A stretch of DNA of 64,000 nucleotides from Burkholderiales bacterium (GTDB taxonomy: Bacteria > Pseudomonadota > Gammaproteobacteria > Burkholderiales > Casimicrobiaceae). Shown in pieces: positions 32,884-42,396 of this stretch. Position 1 is the first letter of the stretch, and each line of letters begins with the position of its first letter. The stretch is taken from positions 62,001 through 126,000 of the forward strand of contig CAJPFI010000021.1 of assembly GCA_905339295.1 (NCBI GenBank), written 5' to 3'. A model generated the notes under the pieces. The model saw only the letters and a program-made list of their open reading frames with translations, searched no databases and was not told the DNA's origin. A program made the position numbers and the translations under genes.

Positions 32884-33450
32884 TCAGCCGCCCAGCATCG
32901 CCTTCCTGAGGTTTCGCTGGGCCGGCTTGTCGCCGAGCCAGATCCGGGTGAGCGCGCTGTTGAACGCCGCGCCCGGAATCACGCCCCGGACTTCGCCGTT
33001 GATGGCGACCTTCGTACCACCGTCGACGAAATCCATCGTCAGGACGTCGTTCTGCTTCGCGTCCACGTCCTTGAACCGCGTCAGGATCCCTACGAGCTCG
33101 TCCATCGGCGCCTTGACCGCCGCCATGTCGGCGGACGAATTGTTGTCGTTGAGACCGCCCACCAGGGCGCCGACCAGCTGATCGGCCGTCAGGTCGCGCA
33201 GGAGGTTCATCTGGATCCGGCGCGGACCTTTCGCCAGCACGCCCGCAAGATCCCCGACCTTCTGCGGCAGATACAGGCTCCCGACATAGATGCGGAAGAA
33301 CCACTTGTCGCGAACACCGGCGCCGTTCAGCACGAGCGTCTGCCCGCCAACCGACACGCTATCGGCGAGCGTGACGCCCGCCACCTCCGCGGCGAACGCC
33401 GGCGTCCCGAGGCTCAACGCCAATGCCAGACAGGCAACCCGTCGCTTCAT
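32884..33450 (-). CDS. chalcone-isomerase-like exported protein
   Basis: Protein of 188 residues with a signal peptide (MKRRVACLALALSLGTPAFA) and a domain seen in many Proteobacteria as chalcone isomerase-like: LNGAGVRDKWFFRIYVGSLYLP, RIQMNLLRDLTADQL, NALTRIWLGDKP-type ending (here NSALTRIWLGDKPAQ) and a C-terminal LRKAMLGG. Family members lack a known enzymatic role and are often placed next to lipid genes; some plant relatives bind fatty acids. A periplasmic fatty-acid or lipid-binding role is an inference. It precedes the epimerase gene on the same strand and may be co-transcribed with it. Confidence 0.82.
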   Translation of the reverse strand: MKRRVACLALALSLGTPAFAAEVAGVTLADSVSVGGQTLVLNGAGVRDKWFFRIYVGSLYLPQKVGDLAGVLAKGPRRIQMNLLRDLTADQLVGALVGGLNDNNSSADMAAVKAPMDELVGILTRFKDVDAKQNDVLTMDFVDGGTKVAINGEVRGVIPGAAFNSALTRIWLGDKPAQRNLRKAMLGG

Positions 33451-33891
33451 CGTTCCCTCCGTGGCGATTGCCCGCGCGCGGCATCCCGGCCGCGGGTGGC
33501 CGTCGAATCGCCCGTTTCACCGCCCGGCGAGGACGCGGCGCGCCCCTCCATCCATCGAAGTGTACATAGAACGGCGCGGTCCGGATGCGGGGTGAGGCAG
33601 TGCGGGACGGCGCGAGTTCCCCGCGGCCGAGCCCGTCGTTTCGGGACTGGCCGCCGGCAAGCAAGGCCCCGCTGGCGCGAAAGGTCCGTTGGCCGTCCAT
33701 CCGATCAGCGGCGGCATGGATCCCGCGATCGTCATTCACGACGGCGTGCTCGTGCGTCGCGAGCCGATGGATGTGAACGACGGCCCCGCCATCGAGCTTG
33801 CGCCGAACCCCATCTTCCCACCTGCGGGTTTCCGATCGCTCGACGCCACGACGGCGCAGGTCTCCCGACCCTTGCGAGCGACGGCGCGTCC
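33451..33891. other. Intergenic stretch without a recognisable gene
   Basis: Between the chalcone-isomerase-like start and the stop of the large glycosyltransferase gene, both on the minus strand. Short frames exist on both strands, but none has conserved-looking sequence. It should contain the promoter of the chalcone-isomerase-like gene; I cannot point to it. Confidence 0.4.
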
Positions 33892-36396
33892 TCAAGTCGA
33901 CTCGGTCGGCGGGGCGTAGCCAACGTGAAACGCCTCCAACCGATGCACCATCGCTCGCAGATCCGGTCCACCGGACTGCCAAAGCGACCGCCGTCGCGCA
34001 TGCGCGACCTTCGCGAACAGTCCGTTGTTGTCCTGGATCGGAAGTGAAAACTCGGCGATCGGCAGGCCTGTCTTCCAGAGCACGTAGTTCAGGCTCAGTT
34101 GATCGCGGCGCGATCCCTGGCAGATCTCCTTCCACCACTGCCGATTGAAACTCTTCAAGGCGTCGCTATGGCGGCGAAGGATGACCGCTGCCTGATTCAG
34201 TCCGTTCCATGCCGGATAGCCTTCCTGGCGGTAGCGTGCCATCTGATCGTCGATGATCCGTGCGGAGTCCAGGCGACGCGCCTTGCAGACTTCCGCTTCC
34301 TGGTAGAGGCAGGAACGTGCGTGGTGACGAGCGATGCAGATGTCGGCGTCGGCCAGAAAGAGCGCGATCAGCCGATGGATGTCGAACGGGTAGATGAGCG
34401 AGACATTGCCGTCGATCCACAGACTGTACTCCGCGTCGGGGAAGCACAGGTCCGGCAGGATCTTGTACCGCTTCGCCTGCCGATTGGGGTCATGCGCATG
34501 ACCGTCGATGTCGCGGATCTCCCAGTTTCCCCTGGACGTCGCGGCGGAACGCGTTGCCTCGTCGAGAAATGCGATCTGGCGAGCCGGCCTCACGCACCGA
34601 TCCTTCAGGGGCAGGAGGCGGTCGTACCCGTTCGTGATCGCCGTGTAGACCACGACCTTGTCGCTCGTTCGGACGCGGGGCATTGGTGGGCGGGAGCGCG
34701 GCATCTCCGCGTCGAGCGCGGATTCGACTTCGTATCCGAGTTGACGAACGCGTTGCACGAGGTCGAGGTCGCCGCAGCACGGCGACGTCATCGCGGGTCC
34801 CGGATGGTAGCCCCTGAGCGCGAGCCAGACGGCGCGCCTGACGAGGAAGGTGGCGCCCACATCGACGTCGGCATCCACGTCTTCGGCCCGCACGACGATC
34901 GCCGTCTGCGGATGGTTTTCCAGGTCGGTGACCGCCTTCCTGATCCACGCGACGTCGTTGCCGGTCAGCCGCGAAATGAAGGCGAAGTAGCCCCCTTCGG
35001 CGTACGCCGATGCCAGCATTCGGTCCCTGAGAACCGCGCGCCTCGGCCAGCGGGAGATCGTCTTGAAGCGGAGTGCCGCGCGGTCCACTCTCGGAGGAGG
35101 TCCAAACGCAATGATCTCCCAACCGTCGGGTATTGCCCTCGCGAACTCGCTTGCGAAACCATCCTCGTTCCGCGATGAGAAATCGACGAGTACCGACACG
35201 GCGGGCGGCTTTCGATCCGCCGCGGCATCGAGCTCGCTGCACGTCACGTAGCCGGGCACGTAGTCGCGGCATGCCTGCAGGATCTGCGTGGCGCGAGGAG
35301 AGGCGTCTTCCCAGGAGGCGCCGAGCGTTCGACGGATGCGCCAGGCCCGGAAATAACCCTGCCACTGCGCCGGTCCCCTGCCGTCCCCGAAGTCCCGGGA
35401 AACGGGGGTGCAGCGGGCGACGGATCGGACCGTGCCAGGCGATCCATGGCCGACAACCTCTTCCAGACAGCGTCGGTACGCGAGAGCAACGGCCTCCGGC
35501 CGGATTCGACCGTCGAGAACGTCGCTGAAGGCCCGGGTGCGGTTCCAGTACTCATGACAGAACCAGCGTTGGTGATCCTCGACGTCCGCGACGTCGAATC
35601 CGAACTCCAGCAGATCCGGGACGGCCGAGTTGTTCCTGTTGGTGGCGTACGGGATGCCCGACACGATGAACTGGTGCGCCTTGGTCGGTGGCTTCGTGAA
35701 CTGAACGAAGTCCTCCTGGCCTCCCTTGATATCCAGCGCAGCCTTGCAGGCCGCCATCATGGCCCGCTGCGTTGCCGGGTCCCATTCGACCATCGGGATG
35801 CCGTTGACGCGGTCCCGCCTCACATCGAGCTCGACCCCGAGGCGACGAGCGAGCGCGAGCGTCATCGCCATGCCTTTGACCGACGTGCGCCGTCCGTTGG
35901 TGAGGACCTTGAGCTCGTGGGGCAGCTCGGCCTTCTCTTTCCAGCGCAGCAGGTACGGGAGGTTCAGGAAATCGCCGATCCAGAGCAGGTAGCCGTCCCG
36001 CCGGTAGGGCGGCTTCGCGGCAAGCCCATCGAGGTTGGGATGGTCGACATGCCAGATCGCGGCGTTGTGCCGGGCAAGGAAAGTCCCGAGAGGTCTCGAG
36101 TGCACGAGCAGGCCCGAGCACCGTGCGAGAAAGGGGGCGTCCGCGTCGAGTTGCGCCCGGGACCGGTAGAAATCCACGGGCATGTAGATGATGCGACATC
36201 CATGGTCGCTGGCCTGGTCGAGCGGCCGTTGCGGCCGTTCCTTGACGAAAACGGCCACATCGCAATGCGGCATTTCCCCGTCGCGGAAGAAGCGGATCGT
36301 GCATGCGTCCGCAAGACTTCGTGCCAGATGCGGCCCGAGCCACCGCCACGACGCGCGTGGCAGGATGGGCCCGATGGCGACGTGTATCCTTTTCAC
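33892..36396 (-). CDS. multidomain glycosyltransferase with C-terminal DUF616 domain
   Basis: Large protein of 834 residues. Residues 1-320 look like a GT-B domain (MPVDFYRSRAQ; LLVHSRPLGTFLARHN; YLLWIGDFLNLPYLLRWKEK; KALDIKG-type region reads KAALDIKGGQEDF). Residues 390-560 resemble a GT-A-like segment (VSVLVDFSSRNEDGFASEF; FISRLTGNDVAWIRKAV; SPCCGDLDLVQRVRQLGYEV). Residues 580-820 match the DUF616 glycosyltransferase-like family (VVVYTAITNGYDRLLPLK; QAKRYKILPDL; DAEYSLWIDGNVSL). Three domains in one chain suggest sequential assembly of a surface glycan. The acceptor and sugars are unknown. It is divergent from the GT92-like gene. Confidence 0.75.
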   Translation of the reverse strand: MKRIHVAIGPILPRASWRWLGPHLARSLADACTIRFFRDGEMPHCDVAVFVKERPQRPLDQASDHGCRIIYMPVDFYRSRAQLDADAPFLARCSGLLVHSRPLGTFLARHNAAIWHVDHPNLDGLAAKPPYRRDGYLLWIGDFLNLPYLLRWKEKAELPHELKVLTNGRRTSVKGMAMTLALARRLGVELDVRRDRVNGIPMVEWDPATQRAMMAACKAALDIKGGQEDFVQFTKPPTKAHQFIVSGIPYATNRNNSAVPDLLEFGFDVADVEDHQRWFCHEYWNRTRAFSDVLDGRIRPEAVALAYRRCLEEVVGHGSPGTVRSVARCTPVSRDFGDGRGPAQWQGYFRAWRIRRTLGASWEDASPRATQILQACRDYVPGYVTCSELDAAADRKPPAVSVLVDFSSRNEDGFASEFARAIPDGWEIIAFGPPPRVDRAALRFKTISRWPRRAVLRDRMLASAYAEGGYFAFISRLTGNDVAWIRKAVTDLENHPQTAIVVRAEDVDADVDVGATFLVRRAVWLALRGYHPGPAMTSPCCGDLDLVQRVRQLGYEVESALDAEMPRSRPPMPRVRTSDKVVVYTAITNGYDRLLPLKDRCVRPARQIAFLDEATRSAATSRGNWEIRDIDGHAHDPNRQAKRYKILPDLCFPDAEYSLWIDGNVSLIYPFDIHRLIALFLADADICIARHHARSCLYQEAEVCKARRLDSARIIDDQMARYRQEGYPAWNGLNQAAVILRRHSDALKSFNRQWWKEICQGSRRDQLSLNYVLWKTGLPIAEFSLPIQDNNGLFAKVAHARRRSLWQSGGPDLRAMVHRLEAFHVGYAPPTEST

Positions 36397-36521
36397 GGCT
36401 GCGGCATTCGACCCGACTCGGCGGCGTTGGCGGGTTCGCGGAGGGCCATGCCGCGACGTGATCGCCTCCGATCGAAATGCCGGGACACGGGGAAACCGAA
36501 CCGGCCGAGGCCGGGACCTCC

Positions 36522-37571
36522 ATGAAGACGAATACCGACTTCTCGGTTTGCGCCGTTGCCATCGTGAAGGGAGAAAACCGGTTCATCGAGGAGTGGCTCG
36601 CCTACCACGCGCTGCTCGGCGTGAATCACTTCTTCCTCTACGACAACGATCCCAGGCTCCCGTTGCGGTCCTTGCTGAGCGCCCATGGGAGCCTCGTGAC
36701 CGTCGTCGACTGGCCCGGAGATCCCACTGCCAGCTGGCCCGGGCGAAATCTCCAGATCAGGACCTACACGCACGCACTCGTCCGCCAGGCCCCTTCCCAT
36801 GCATGGGTGACGTTTCTCGATCCGGACGAGTTCATCGTGCTTCGCAAGCACGAGACCCTCCCGGAGTTCCTGTCGTCCCTCGGGGACATCGGAAGCGTGC
36901 GCCTCAACTGGCACGTGTTCGGCCATAACGGGTACTTCGACGACCCGACGGGGCTCGTCACCTCGGCTCTCACGAGACGGATGGCGACGCCGAGTCCCCG
37001 CACGAAGGCGATCAGCCGGACCGAAGCCGTCGCCTCGATCGACAGCGCCCACTATTGCAGGCTGAAGCGGGGATGGCGCACGGTGGACGCGAACGGTCGG
37101 CCCTACTCCGAGGAGCCCTACCCGGGCAAGACCGACTGCGCCCACGTCAATCACTATCAATGCCGGTCGTTCCTCGCCTGGATGGACCGAGTCCGCCGGG
37201 GCGACGTGTCTTTCGACCGATCCAACGTGCCGGCCGATCAAAGGTGGCGGCTCGACGAGCATCTCTGCCTCCGGCAGTTCGTCGAGACCGTCGCCAAGGA
37301 CAAGAACGAGCTGGTCGACGACTACATGTTGCGGTTCGAGAGTCGCATTCTGACGCACCTCGCCGCTCACGCCGGCCGTGGCGCCCCCGACCCGGATCGC
37401 CCTCGATCGGACGCGATCGACTTTTCGTCTGCCATCCATGGCTCGCCGACGATCCCCGAGCGCCGCCGAGGCTGGCTCCCCGGGCTTGCCGCCAGGTTAT
37501 CCGACGGCCTCGACCGCGTGAACGGATGGCGCCTGCGGCGGCGACTCCAGCGCAGTCGCGCCGGCCGATGA
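36522..37571 (+). CDS. glycosyltransferase, GT92/GT2-like
   Basis: Protein of 349 residues starting FSVCAVAIVKGENRFIEEWLAYHALLGVNHFFLYDND (positions 6-42), the hallmark of the GT92/DUF23-like group. The metal-binding motif is FLDPDEFIVL. The downstream part contains CAHVNHYQCRSFLAWMDRVR, typical of this group. The ATG at 36522 is preferred over 36477 because the conserved domain starts at once. No membrane segment is seen. It is probably part of the same surface glycan set as its neighbours. Confidence 0.83.
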   Translation: MKTNTDFSVCAVAIVKGENRFIEEWLAYHALLGVNHFFLYDNDPRLPLRSLLSAHGSLVTVVDWPGDPTASWPGRNLQIRTYTHALVRQAPSHAWVTFLDPDEFIVLRKHETLPEFLSSLGDIGSVRLNWHVFGHNGYFDDPTGLVTSALTRRMATPSPRTKAISRTEAVASIDSAHYCRLKRGWRTVDANGRPYSEEPYPGKTDCAHVNHYQCRSFLAWMDRVRRGDVSFDRSNVPADQRWRLDEHLCLRQFVETVAKDKNELVDDYMLRFESRILTHLAAHAGRGAPDPDRPRSDAIDFSSAIHGSPTIPERRRGWLPGLAARLSDGLDRVNGWRLRRRLQRSRAGR

Positions 37572-37688
37572 CCGACCTGCCGACGCACGTCGTGGACGGT
37601 CGTGCGACTTTCCGAGCCCGGTTCCGAGCGATGGCTCTGCCACGCACACGGCTCGAGCGAGGACCGGGTTGCCCCTGCAAGGGAGTTC

Positions 37689-38828
37689 TCAGGACTTCTG
37701 TTCGAACAACGCCGACAATGCCTGCTCGGTCCGGTCGATCATGAGTTCGAGATTGTAGTTCTCCTCGATTCTCCTTCTCCTGCGTTCTCGAATCCCGGGG
37801 CGCCGATCCTGCGCGAGGGCCGCAATCCACGCGTCGGCCAGGGCGCGCGGATTCCGGGGCGGGACAATCCAGCCGAGGTCACCGAGGATGAGGGCGGCGT
37901 CGCCTACGTCGGTGACGACGCAGGGAACGCCGCACGCCATGGCCTCGGCGACGACGTTCGGAAAGCCCTCCCCGAACGCAGAGGTGAGCGTAGCCACGTC
38001 CAGAGCGCAGTACACCGCGGACATGTCCTGTCGGAACCCTGCCCAGATGACACGATCGTCCAACCCGAGCTTTCCTGCCTGCGCCTCGAGACCCGCGCGA
38101 GCGGACGCCGGCCGATCGCCTACGCAGACAAACCGCAGGTCAGCTCGCTCGAGGGCGGCAATGGCCGCGGCGCGCAGGAAGGTGTCATGGTCCTTCTTGG
38201 CTTCGAATCGCCCCACCAGGCCGATCACTGTCTCGAAGGCGGCAATTCCCCATTCGGCGCGGATTCCTGTCCCGGCGTCGGGATCGGGGCGGAAGGCCTC
38301 GGTGTCGATGCCGTTGTGGATCACCGTGATGGCATTCCGATCGAAACCGAGAGCAACCGCGTCGTCGCGACCATGGAACGAGTTGGCGATGATTACGTCG
38401 GCGACCCGTGATAGCCGGCTCTCGAGCCACGTGACAAGGCCCGACAGCGCGTTGGAACGGGTGCGAAAGTCGCTCGTACGGATGCCCCAGACCACTCTCG
38501 CCTTCCGACGAAGGAGCTTAAGGGGCACGGTCAGGAGGTTCGGAACCTGGAGAAAGGCGTAAACCACATGGGAGTCCCGGGTCAGCGCCTCGGCGAGGAA
38601 TCGGACCAGGTAGCGGTACGCGTCCCAGCGGCCCCGGACACCCAGGACCCGAAAGGGCGTCCCTGTCTCCCGCAGAGACGCTTCGACGTACCGATTCGGG
38701 AAAAAAACGACGACCAGCACGTCGTGACCGCGACGTCGCAGGCCGCAGGCGAGGTTCACGAGCTGGCGCTCGGCGCCGCCCAGTTCCCGGGACCACGCAA
38801 GCAGGGTGACTTTCACGGATTGCGTCAC
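37689..38828 (-). CDS. glycosyltransferase family 4 (GT-B)
   Basis: Cytoplasmic GT-B retaining glycosyltransferase of 379 residues. Seen: the acceptor-domain start VTLLAWSRELGGAERQLVNLACGL, IIANSFHGRDDAVALG, VIHNGIDTEAFRPD, VGRFEAKKDHDTFLRAA and the donor-site EX7E motif region EGFPNVVAEAMACGVPCVVTDVG (in pieces FGEGFPNVVAEAMACG and VPCVVTDVGD). It is convergent with the GT92-like gene. Role in capsule, exopolysaccharide or glycolipid assembly is inferred. Confidence 0.9.
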   Translation of the reverse strand: MTQSVKVTLLAWSRELGGAERQLVNLACGLRRRGHDVLVVVFFPNRYVEASLRETGTPFRVLGVRGRWDAYRYLVRFLAEALTRDSHVVYAFLQVPNLLTVPLKLLRRKARVVWGIRTSDFRTRSNALSGLVTWLESRLSRVADVIIANSFHGRDDAVALGFDRNAITVIHNGIDTEAFRPDPDAGTGIRAEWGIAAFETVIGLVGRFEAKKDHDTFLRAAAIAALERADLRFVCVGDRPASARAGLEAQAGKLGLDDRVIWAGFRQDMSAVYCALDVATLTSAFGEGFPNVVAEAMACGVPCVVTDVGDAALILGDLGWIVPPRNPRALADAWIAALAQDRRPGIRERRRRRIEENYNLELMIDRTEQALSALFEQKS

Positions 38829-39099
38829 GCCCCTTGACTCCGCCGTCCGCTCGGCGAAGTGTCAGGGACAACGGTGACTTTGGGATTGACTTGACGTCAT
38901 TCTAGCGTCGCAGCCCCGCGTGCAGAGGCGGCCGTCGCCTTCTGTCGTTCGTTGTCCTGTCCGGCGAGCCGACCCGCATCCGTGTCGAAGCGCGGGCGAA
39001 CACTCTGTGACCCACGTCACCGGGGTGGCGCCGCCGCGGGCGGATAATGGTGTCCGGACGCGCCTCGCCGAACGCCAGGCGCGGGCGACCCTTCCCCCC

Positions 39100-41049
39100 G
39101 TGACCGATTCGACGCATCCCTCCCGACTGCATCCAAGCGTCCCGATGCTGTTTGCGGTGGTGGCGCTCGCCGCATTCACGTTCACGCGCATCTGCCTCGC
39201 GCTGTGGACGGGCCTCGACGCGGTGCCGTTCTCCGACTGGCCCGCCATGCTCGCCACGGGCTTGTGGTTCGACCTTGCGGTGCTGACAGCGCTGCTTGCG
39301 CCGGTCCTTCTGTACGAGGCGCTCCTGCCCTCCCGCTGGCGTGAGGCGCGTGTGCACCGTGCGCTTCGCTTCGCGTGGTTCGCGTTCGTCGTGTTCGCGC
39401 TGCTGTTCGGCGCAGTCGCCGAGGCGACATTCTGGCTCGAGTTCGCGACGCGGTTCAACTTCATCGCCGTCGACTACCTGCTGTACACGCACGAGGTGAT
39501 CGGCAACGTCCGCGAGTCGTATCCGGTGGGCTGGATCGTCGCGGGGCTCGCGCTGGCTTCGCTCGCCGTCGCGACCGCGTTGCGGCCGTGGCTCGAGCGC
39601 GCCGATGCGCTGCCGGTATCGCGTCGCCGGCGCCTGGCGTGGGCCGTCGCCGCGATCGTGCTTCCCGCCACGATGATGACGCTCGCCTCGATCGACCAGA
39701 TGCTGCCGACCGGCAACGCGTGGGCGAACGAGCTCGCGGGGAACGGCCTGTTCACGTTCGCCGCGGCGATGCGCCGCAACGAGCTCGACTACGACCGGTT
39801 CTACGCGACGATGCCGCAGGACGAGGCCGACGCCGTCCTGCGTTCGCTGCTGGTGAGCCGCAAGCCGCTCGACCGGAACGCGCCGCGCGTCGCAGCCGTC
39901 GAGCACGAGTCGACGGAGTCGCACAGCGCCGGTCTTCCCCGCCGACCGAGGCACGTCGTCCTCGTGATGGTGGAGAGCCTCTCCGCGGAATTCGTGGGCG
40001 CATGGGGCTCGACGCAGGGGCTCACCCCCAACCTCGACCGGCTCGCGCGCGAGGGGCTCGTGTTCTCGAACGTCTACGCGACCGGCACGCGCACGGTGCG
40101 CGGGCTCGAGGCGGTGTCCCTCGGCACGCCGCCGGTGCCCGGCCAGGCGATCGTGCGCCGGCCAGGCAACGACCACCTCGCGACGATCGGCGAGGTGCTC
40201 GAGCACCAGGGCTACGCGACGAGCTTCGTCTACGGCGGCTACGGCTATTTCGACAACATGAACGCGTACTTCGACGCCAACGACTACCGCGTCGTCGACC
40301 GCACCGATTTCCCGAAGGCCTCGATCGTGTTCGAGAACATCTGGGGCGTCGCCGACGAGTCGCTGTTCGCCAACGCGCTCGCCGTGATCGACGCGAGCGT
40401 CGCCACGGGCAAGCCGTCGTTCACGCACGTCATGACGACGTCGAACCATCGACCGTTCACGTATCCGGCGGGGCGCATCGACCTCCCGTCGCCGGGCGGG
40501 CGCGAGGGCGGCGTCAAGTACACCGACTGGGCGATCGGCCGCTTCGTCGAGGACGCGCGCGCGCGCCCCTGGTTCGACCAGACGCTGTTCGTGTTCGTCG
40601 CCGACCACTGCGCGGCGGTGGCGGGAAGGACCGCGCTGCCGGTGGGCGGCTATCGCATCCCGCTGATCTTCTATGCGCCGAAGCTCGTCGCCCCCGCGGA
40701 GTACGCACCGTTGATGAGCCAGATCGACGTCCCGCCGACGATCCTCGACGTGCTCGGCGTCGACGGCGACGACCACTTCTTCGGGCGCTCGGTGTTCGAG
40801 CTTCCCGCGACGCCGGAGCGCGCATTCATCAGCAACTACCAGTCGCTGGGCTACCTGCGCGGCGGCGTGCTCACGGTGCTCTCGCCGGGCCGCCGGGTCG
40901 ACGCGTACCGCGTCGAAGCGCGCACGCACGAGTCCGTGCCGATCCCCGTCGAGCCCGCGCTGGAGCGCGAGGCGATCGCCTACTACCAGACCGCCTCGCG
41001 CGCGTTCCGGCAGGGGGCGCTCAGGGCGCCCGACTACGCGCAGCGCTGA
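39100..41049 (+). CDS. LtaS-like membrane sulfatase/phosphoglycerol transferase
   Basis: About 649 residues: five hydrophobic segments in the first 210 residues, then a large periplasmic alkaline-phosphatase-fold domain. Metal and nucleophile motifs are LVMVESLSAEFVGAWG, the Thr in ATGTRTVRGLEA, TSNHRPFTYP and FVFVADHC. Family members move phosphoglycerol or phosphoethanolamine from phospholipids to glycans or lipids. The start is uncertain: GTG 39100 or ATG 39145; neither has a clear ribosome site. Its last 29 bases overlap the 3' end of the convergent dehydrogenase gene. A head-group transfer role for the surface lipid or glycan is possible. Confidence 0.88.
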   Translation: MTDSTHPSRLHPSVPMLFAVVALAAFTFTRICLALWTGLDAVPFSDWPAMLATGLWFDLAVLTALLAPVLLYEALLPSRWREARVHRALRFAWFAFVVFALLFGAVAEATFWLEFATRFNFIAVDYLLYTHEVIGNVRESYPVGWIVAGLALASLAVATALRPWLERADALPVSRRRRLAWAVAAIVLPATMMTLASIDQMLPTGNAWANELAGNGLFTFAAAMRRNELDYDRFYATMPQDEADAVLRSLLVSRKPLDRNAPRVAAVEHESTESHSAGLPRRPRHVVLVMVESLSAEFVGAWGSTQGLTPNLDRLAREGLVFSNVYATGTRTVRGLEAVSLGTPPVPGQAIVRRPGNDHLATIGEVLEHQGYATSFVYGGYGYFDNMNAYFDANDYRVVDRTDFPKASIVFENIWGVADESLFANALAVIDASVATGKPSFTHVMTTSNHRPFTYPAGRIDLPSPGGREGGVKYTDWAIGRFVEDARARPWFDQTLFVFVADHCAAVAGRTALPVGGYRIPLIFYAPKLVAPAEYAPLMSQIDVPPTILDVLGVDGDDHFFGRSVFELPATPERAFISNYQSLGYLRGGVLTVLSPGRRVDAYRVEARTHESVPIPVEPALEREAIAYYQTASRAFRQGALRAPDYAQR

Positions 41050-42283
41050 ACCGCTCCGCCGCGAACGGCGTCGGATCCATGTACGGCGTTTCGTCGGCGA
41101 TGAGCGCGGCGACGATCTCGCCGGTCGACGGCGCGGCCGTGAGTCCCACGTGGCCGTGGCCGAACGCGAAGAAGGCGTTGGGCACGCGCGGCGAGCGGCC
41201 GATGACGGGCTTGGAATCGGGCAGCGACGGACGGTGGCCCATCCAGCGCTCGACACTTCCGTGGGTAAGCGCAGGGAGCAGGCGCCTGGCGCCTTCGACC
41301 AGCACGTCCGCGCGGCGGTGGTTCGGCGGGGCGTCGAGCCCGCCGAGCTCGACGGTCCCCGCGATTCGCAGGCCGCCTTCCATCGGCGTCGCGAAGTACT
41401 TGCCCTCGCCCGAGCACACCGGAATGCGCGGCTGCACGCTGGGCGACGCGAGCATCGCGTGGTAGCCGCGCTCGGTCTCCAGCGGAACGTTCGCCCCGAG
41501 CTGCGAGGACAGCGCGTTCGAGTGCGCGCCCGCCGCGATCACCACGTGGTCGGTGTCGACCGGACCCTGGTCGGTCGCGACGCGGCTGATGCGGCCGCCC
41601 GAGAACTCGAATCCCCTCGCCTCGCGCCTGGCGAACGTCGCGCCGCCGGCGCGCAGGCGCTCGGCCAGCGCCTGCGAAAGCCGCAGGGGATTCGGGACGT
41701 GACCCTGCTCGGGCAGGATCACGAGGTGCGTGAGCTTCGGCGACAGCGCCGGATCGAACTCGCGAATCGCGCCGCCGGTCAGCACGTCGATCTTCACGCC
41801 GCGCGCGCGGCGCAGCTCGCGGCCGAGCGCGTCGCCGTCGAACCCGGCCTCGCTCTCGTAGGCGAATCCGTAGCCCTCCTGTCGGATCAGCTCGGGAACC
41901 CCGGCCCAGGCGGCCAGCGGGCGCCATTTCTCGATGCAGACGTCGAGCAGCGCGTGCAGCGCGTCGGCGATCGCGTTGACGCGGTCGATCGACGTGTTCT
42001 GCTGGAAGCGCCACAGCCACGGCAGGATCCTCGGCATGTAGCGCGGCGGGATGACGAGCGGACCGCGGGGGTCGAGCAGCCATCGCGGCGCCTTCTTCCA
42101 CGTGCCCGGCAGGCCGAGCGGAACGCACGACGCGCGCGAGAGGCAGCCGGCGTTGCCCGACGAGCAGCCGGTTCCCGGGTCGCGCGGATCGACCAGCGTG
42201 ACGTCGTAGCCGCGAATCTGCAGGCGGCTCGCGCAGGCAAGGCCGACCACGCCCGCGCCGATGACGGCGACGCGCCTGGGCAT
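41021..42283 (-). CDS. FAD-dependent D-amino acid dehydrogenase-like oxidoreductase
   Basis: DadA-like flavoprotein of 420 residues: VAVIGAGVVGLACASRLQIRGYDVTLVD (first 30 residues), GTGCSSGNAGCLS, VIAAGAHSNAL, ERGYHAML, RIAGTVELGG and the C-terminal GHGHVGLTAAPSTGEIVAALI. Such enzymes oxidise D-amino acids to keto acids in the membrane-associated respiratory chain. The 3' end overlaps the convergent LtaS-like gene. It lies 113 bases after the Bug-type binding protein gene on the same strand, so co-transcription is possible. Confidence 0.88.
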   Translation of the reverse strand: MPRRVAVIGAGVVGLACASRLQIRGYDVTLVDPRDPGTGCSSGNAGCLSRASCVPLGLPGTWKKAPRWLLDPRGPLVIPPRYMPRILPWLWRFQQNTSIDRVNAIADALHALLDVCIEKWRPLAAWAGVPELIRQEGYGFAYESEAGFDGDALGRELRRARGVKIDVLTGGAIREFDPALSPKLTHLVILPEQGHVPNPLRLSQALAERLRAGGATFARREARGFEFSGGRISRVATDQGPVDTDHVVIAAGAHSNALSSQLGANVPLETERGYHAMLASPSVQPRIPVCSGEGKYFATPMEGGLRIAGTVELGGLDAPPNHRRADVLVEGARRLLPALTHGSVERWMGHRPSLPDSKPVIGRSPRVPNAFFAFGHGHVGLTAAPSTGEIVAALIADETPYMDPTPFAAERFSAARSRAP

Positions 42284-42396
42284 TCAGCGCTCCATGCCGG
42301 CGAAGCCGGGACCGCCGTTGCGCTTGACGCGCCCACGCGGCATGGCGAGCGCGGCCGCGACGGGCAGGGAGCGCGGCCGCACCGGAAGCCGGACGC

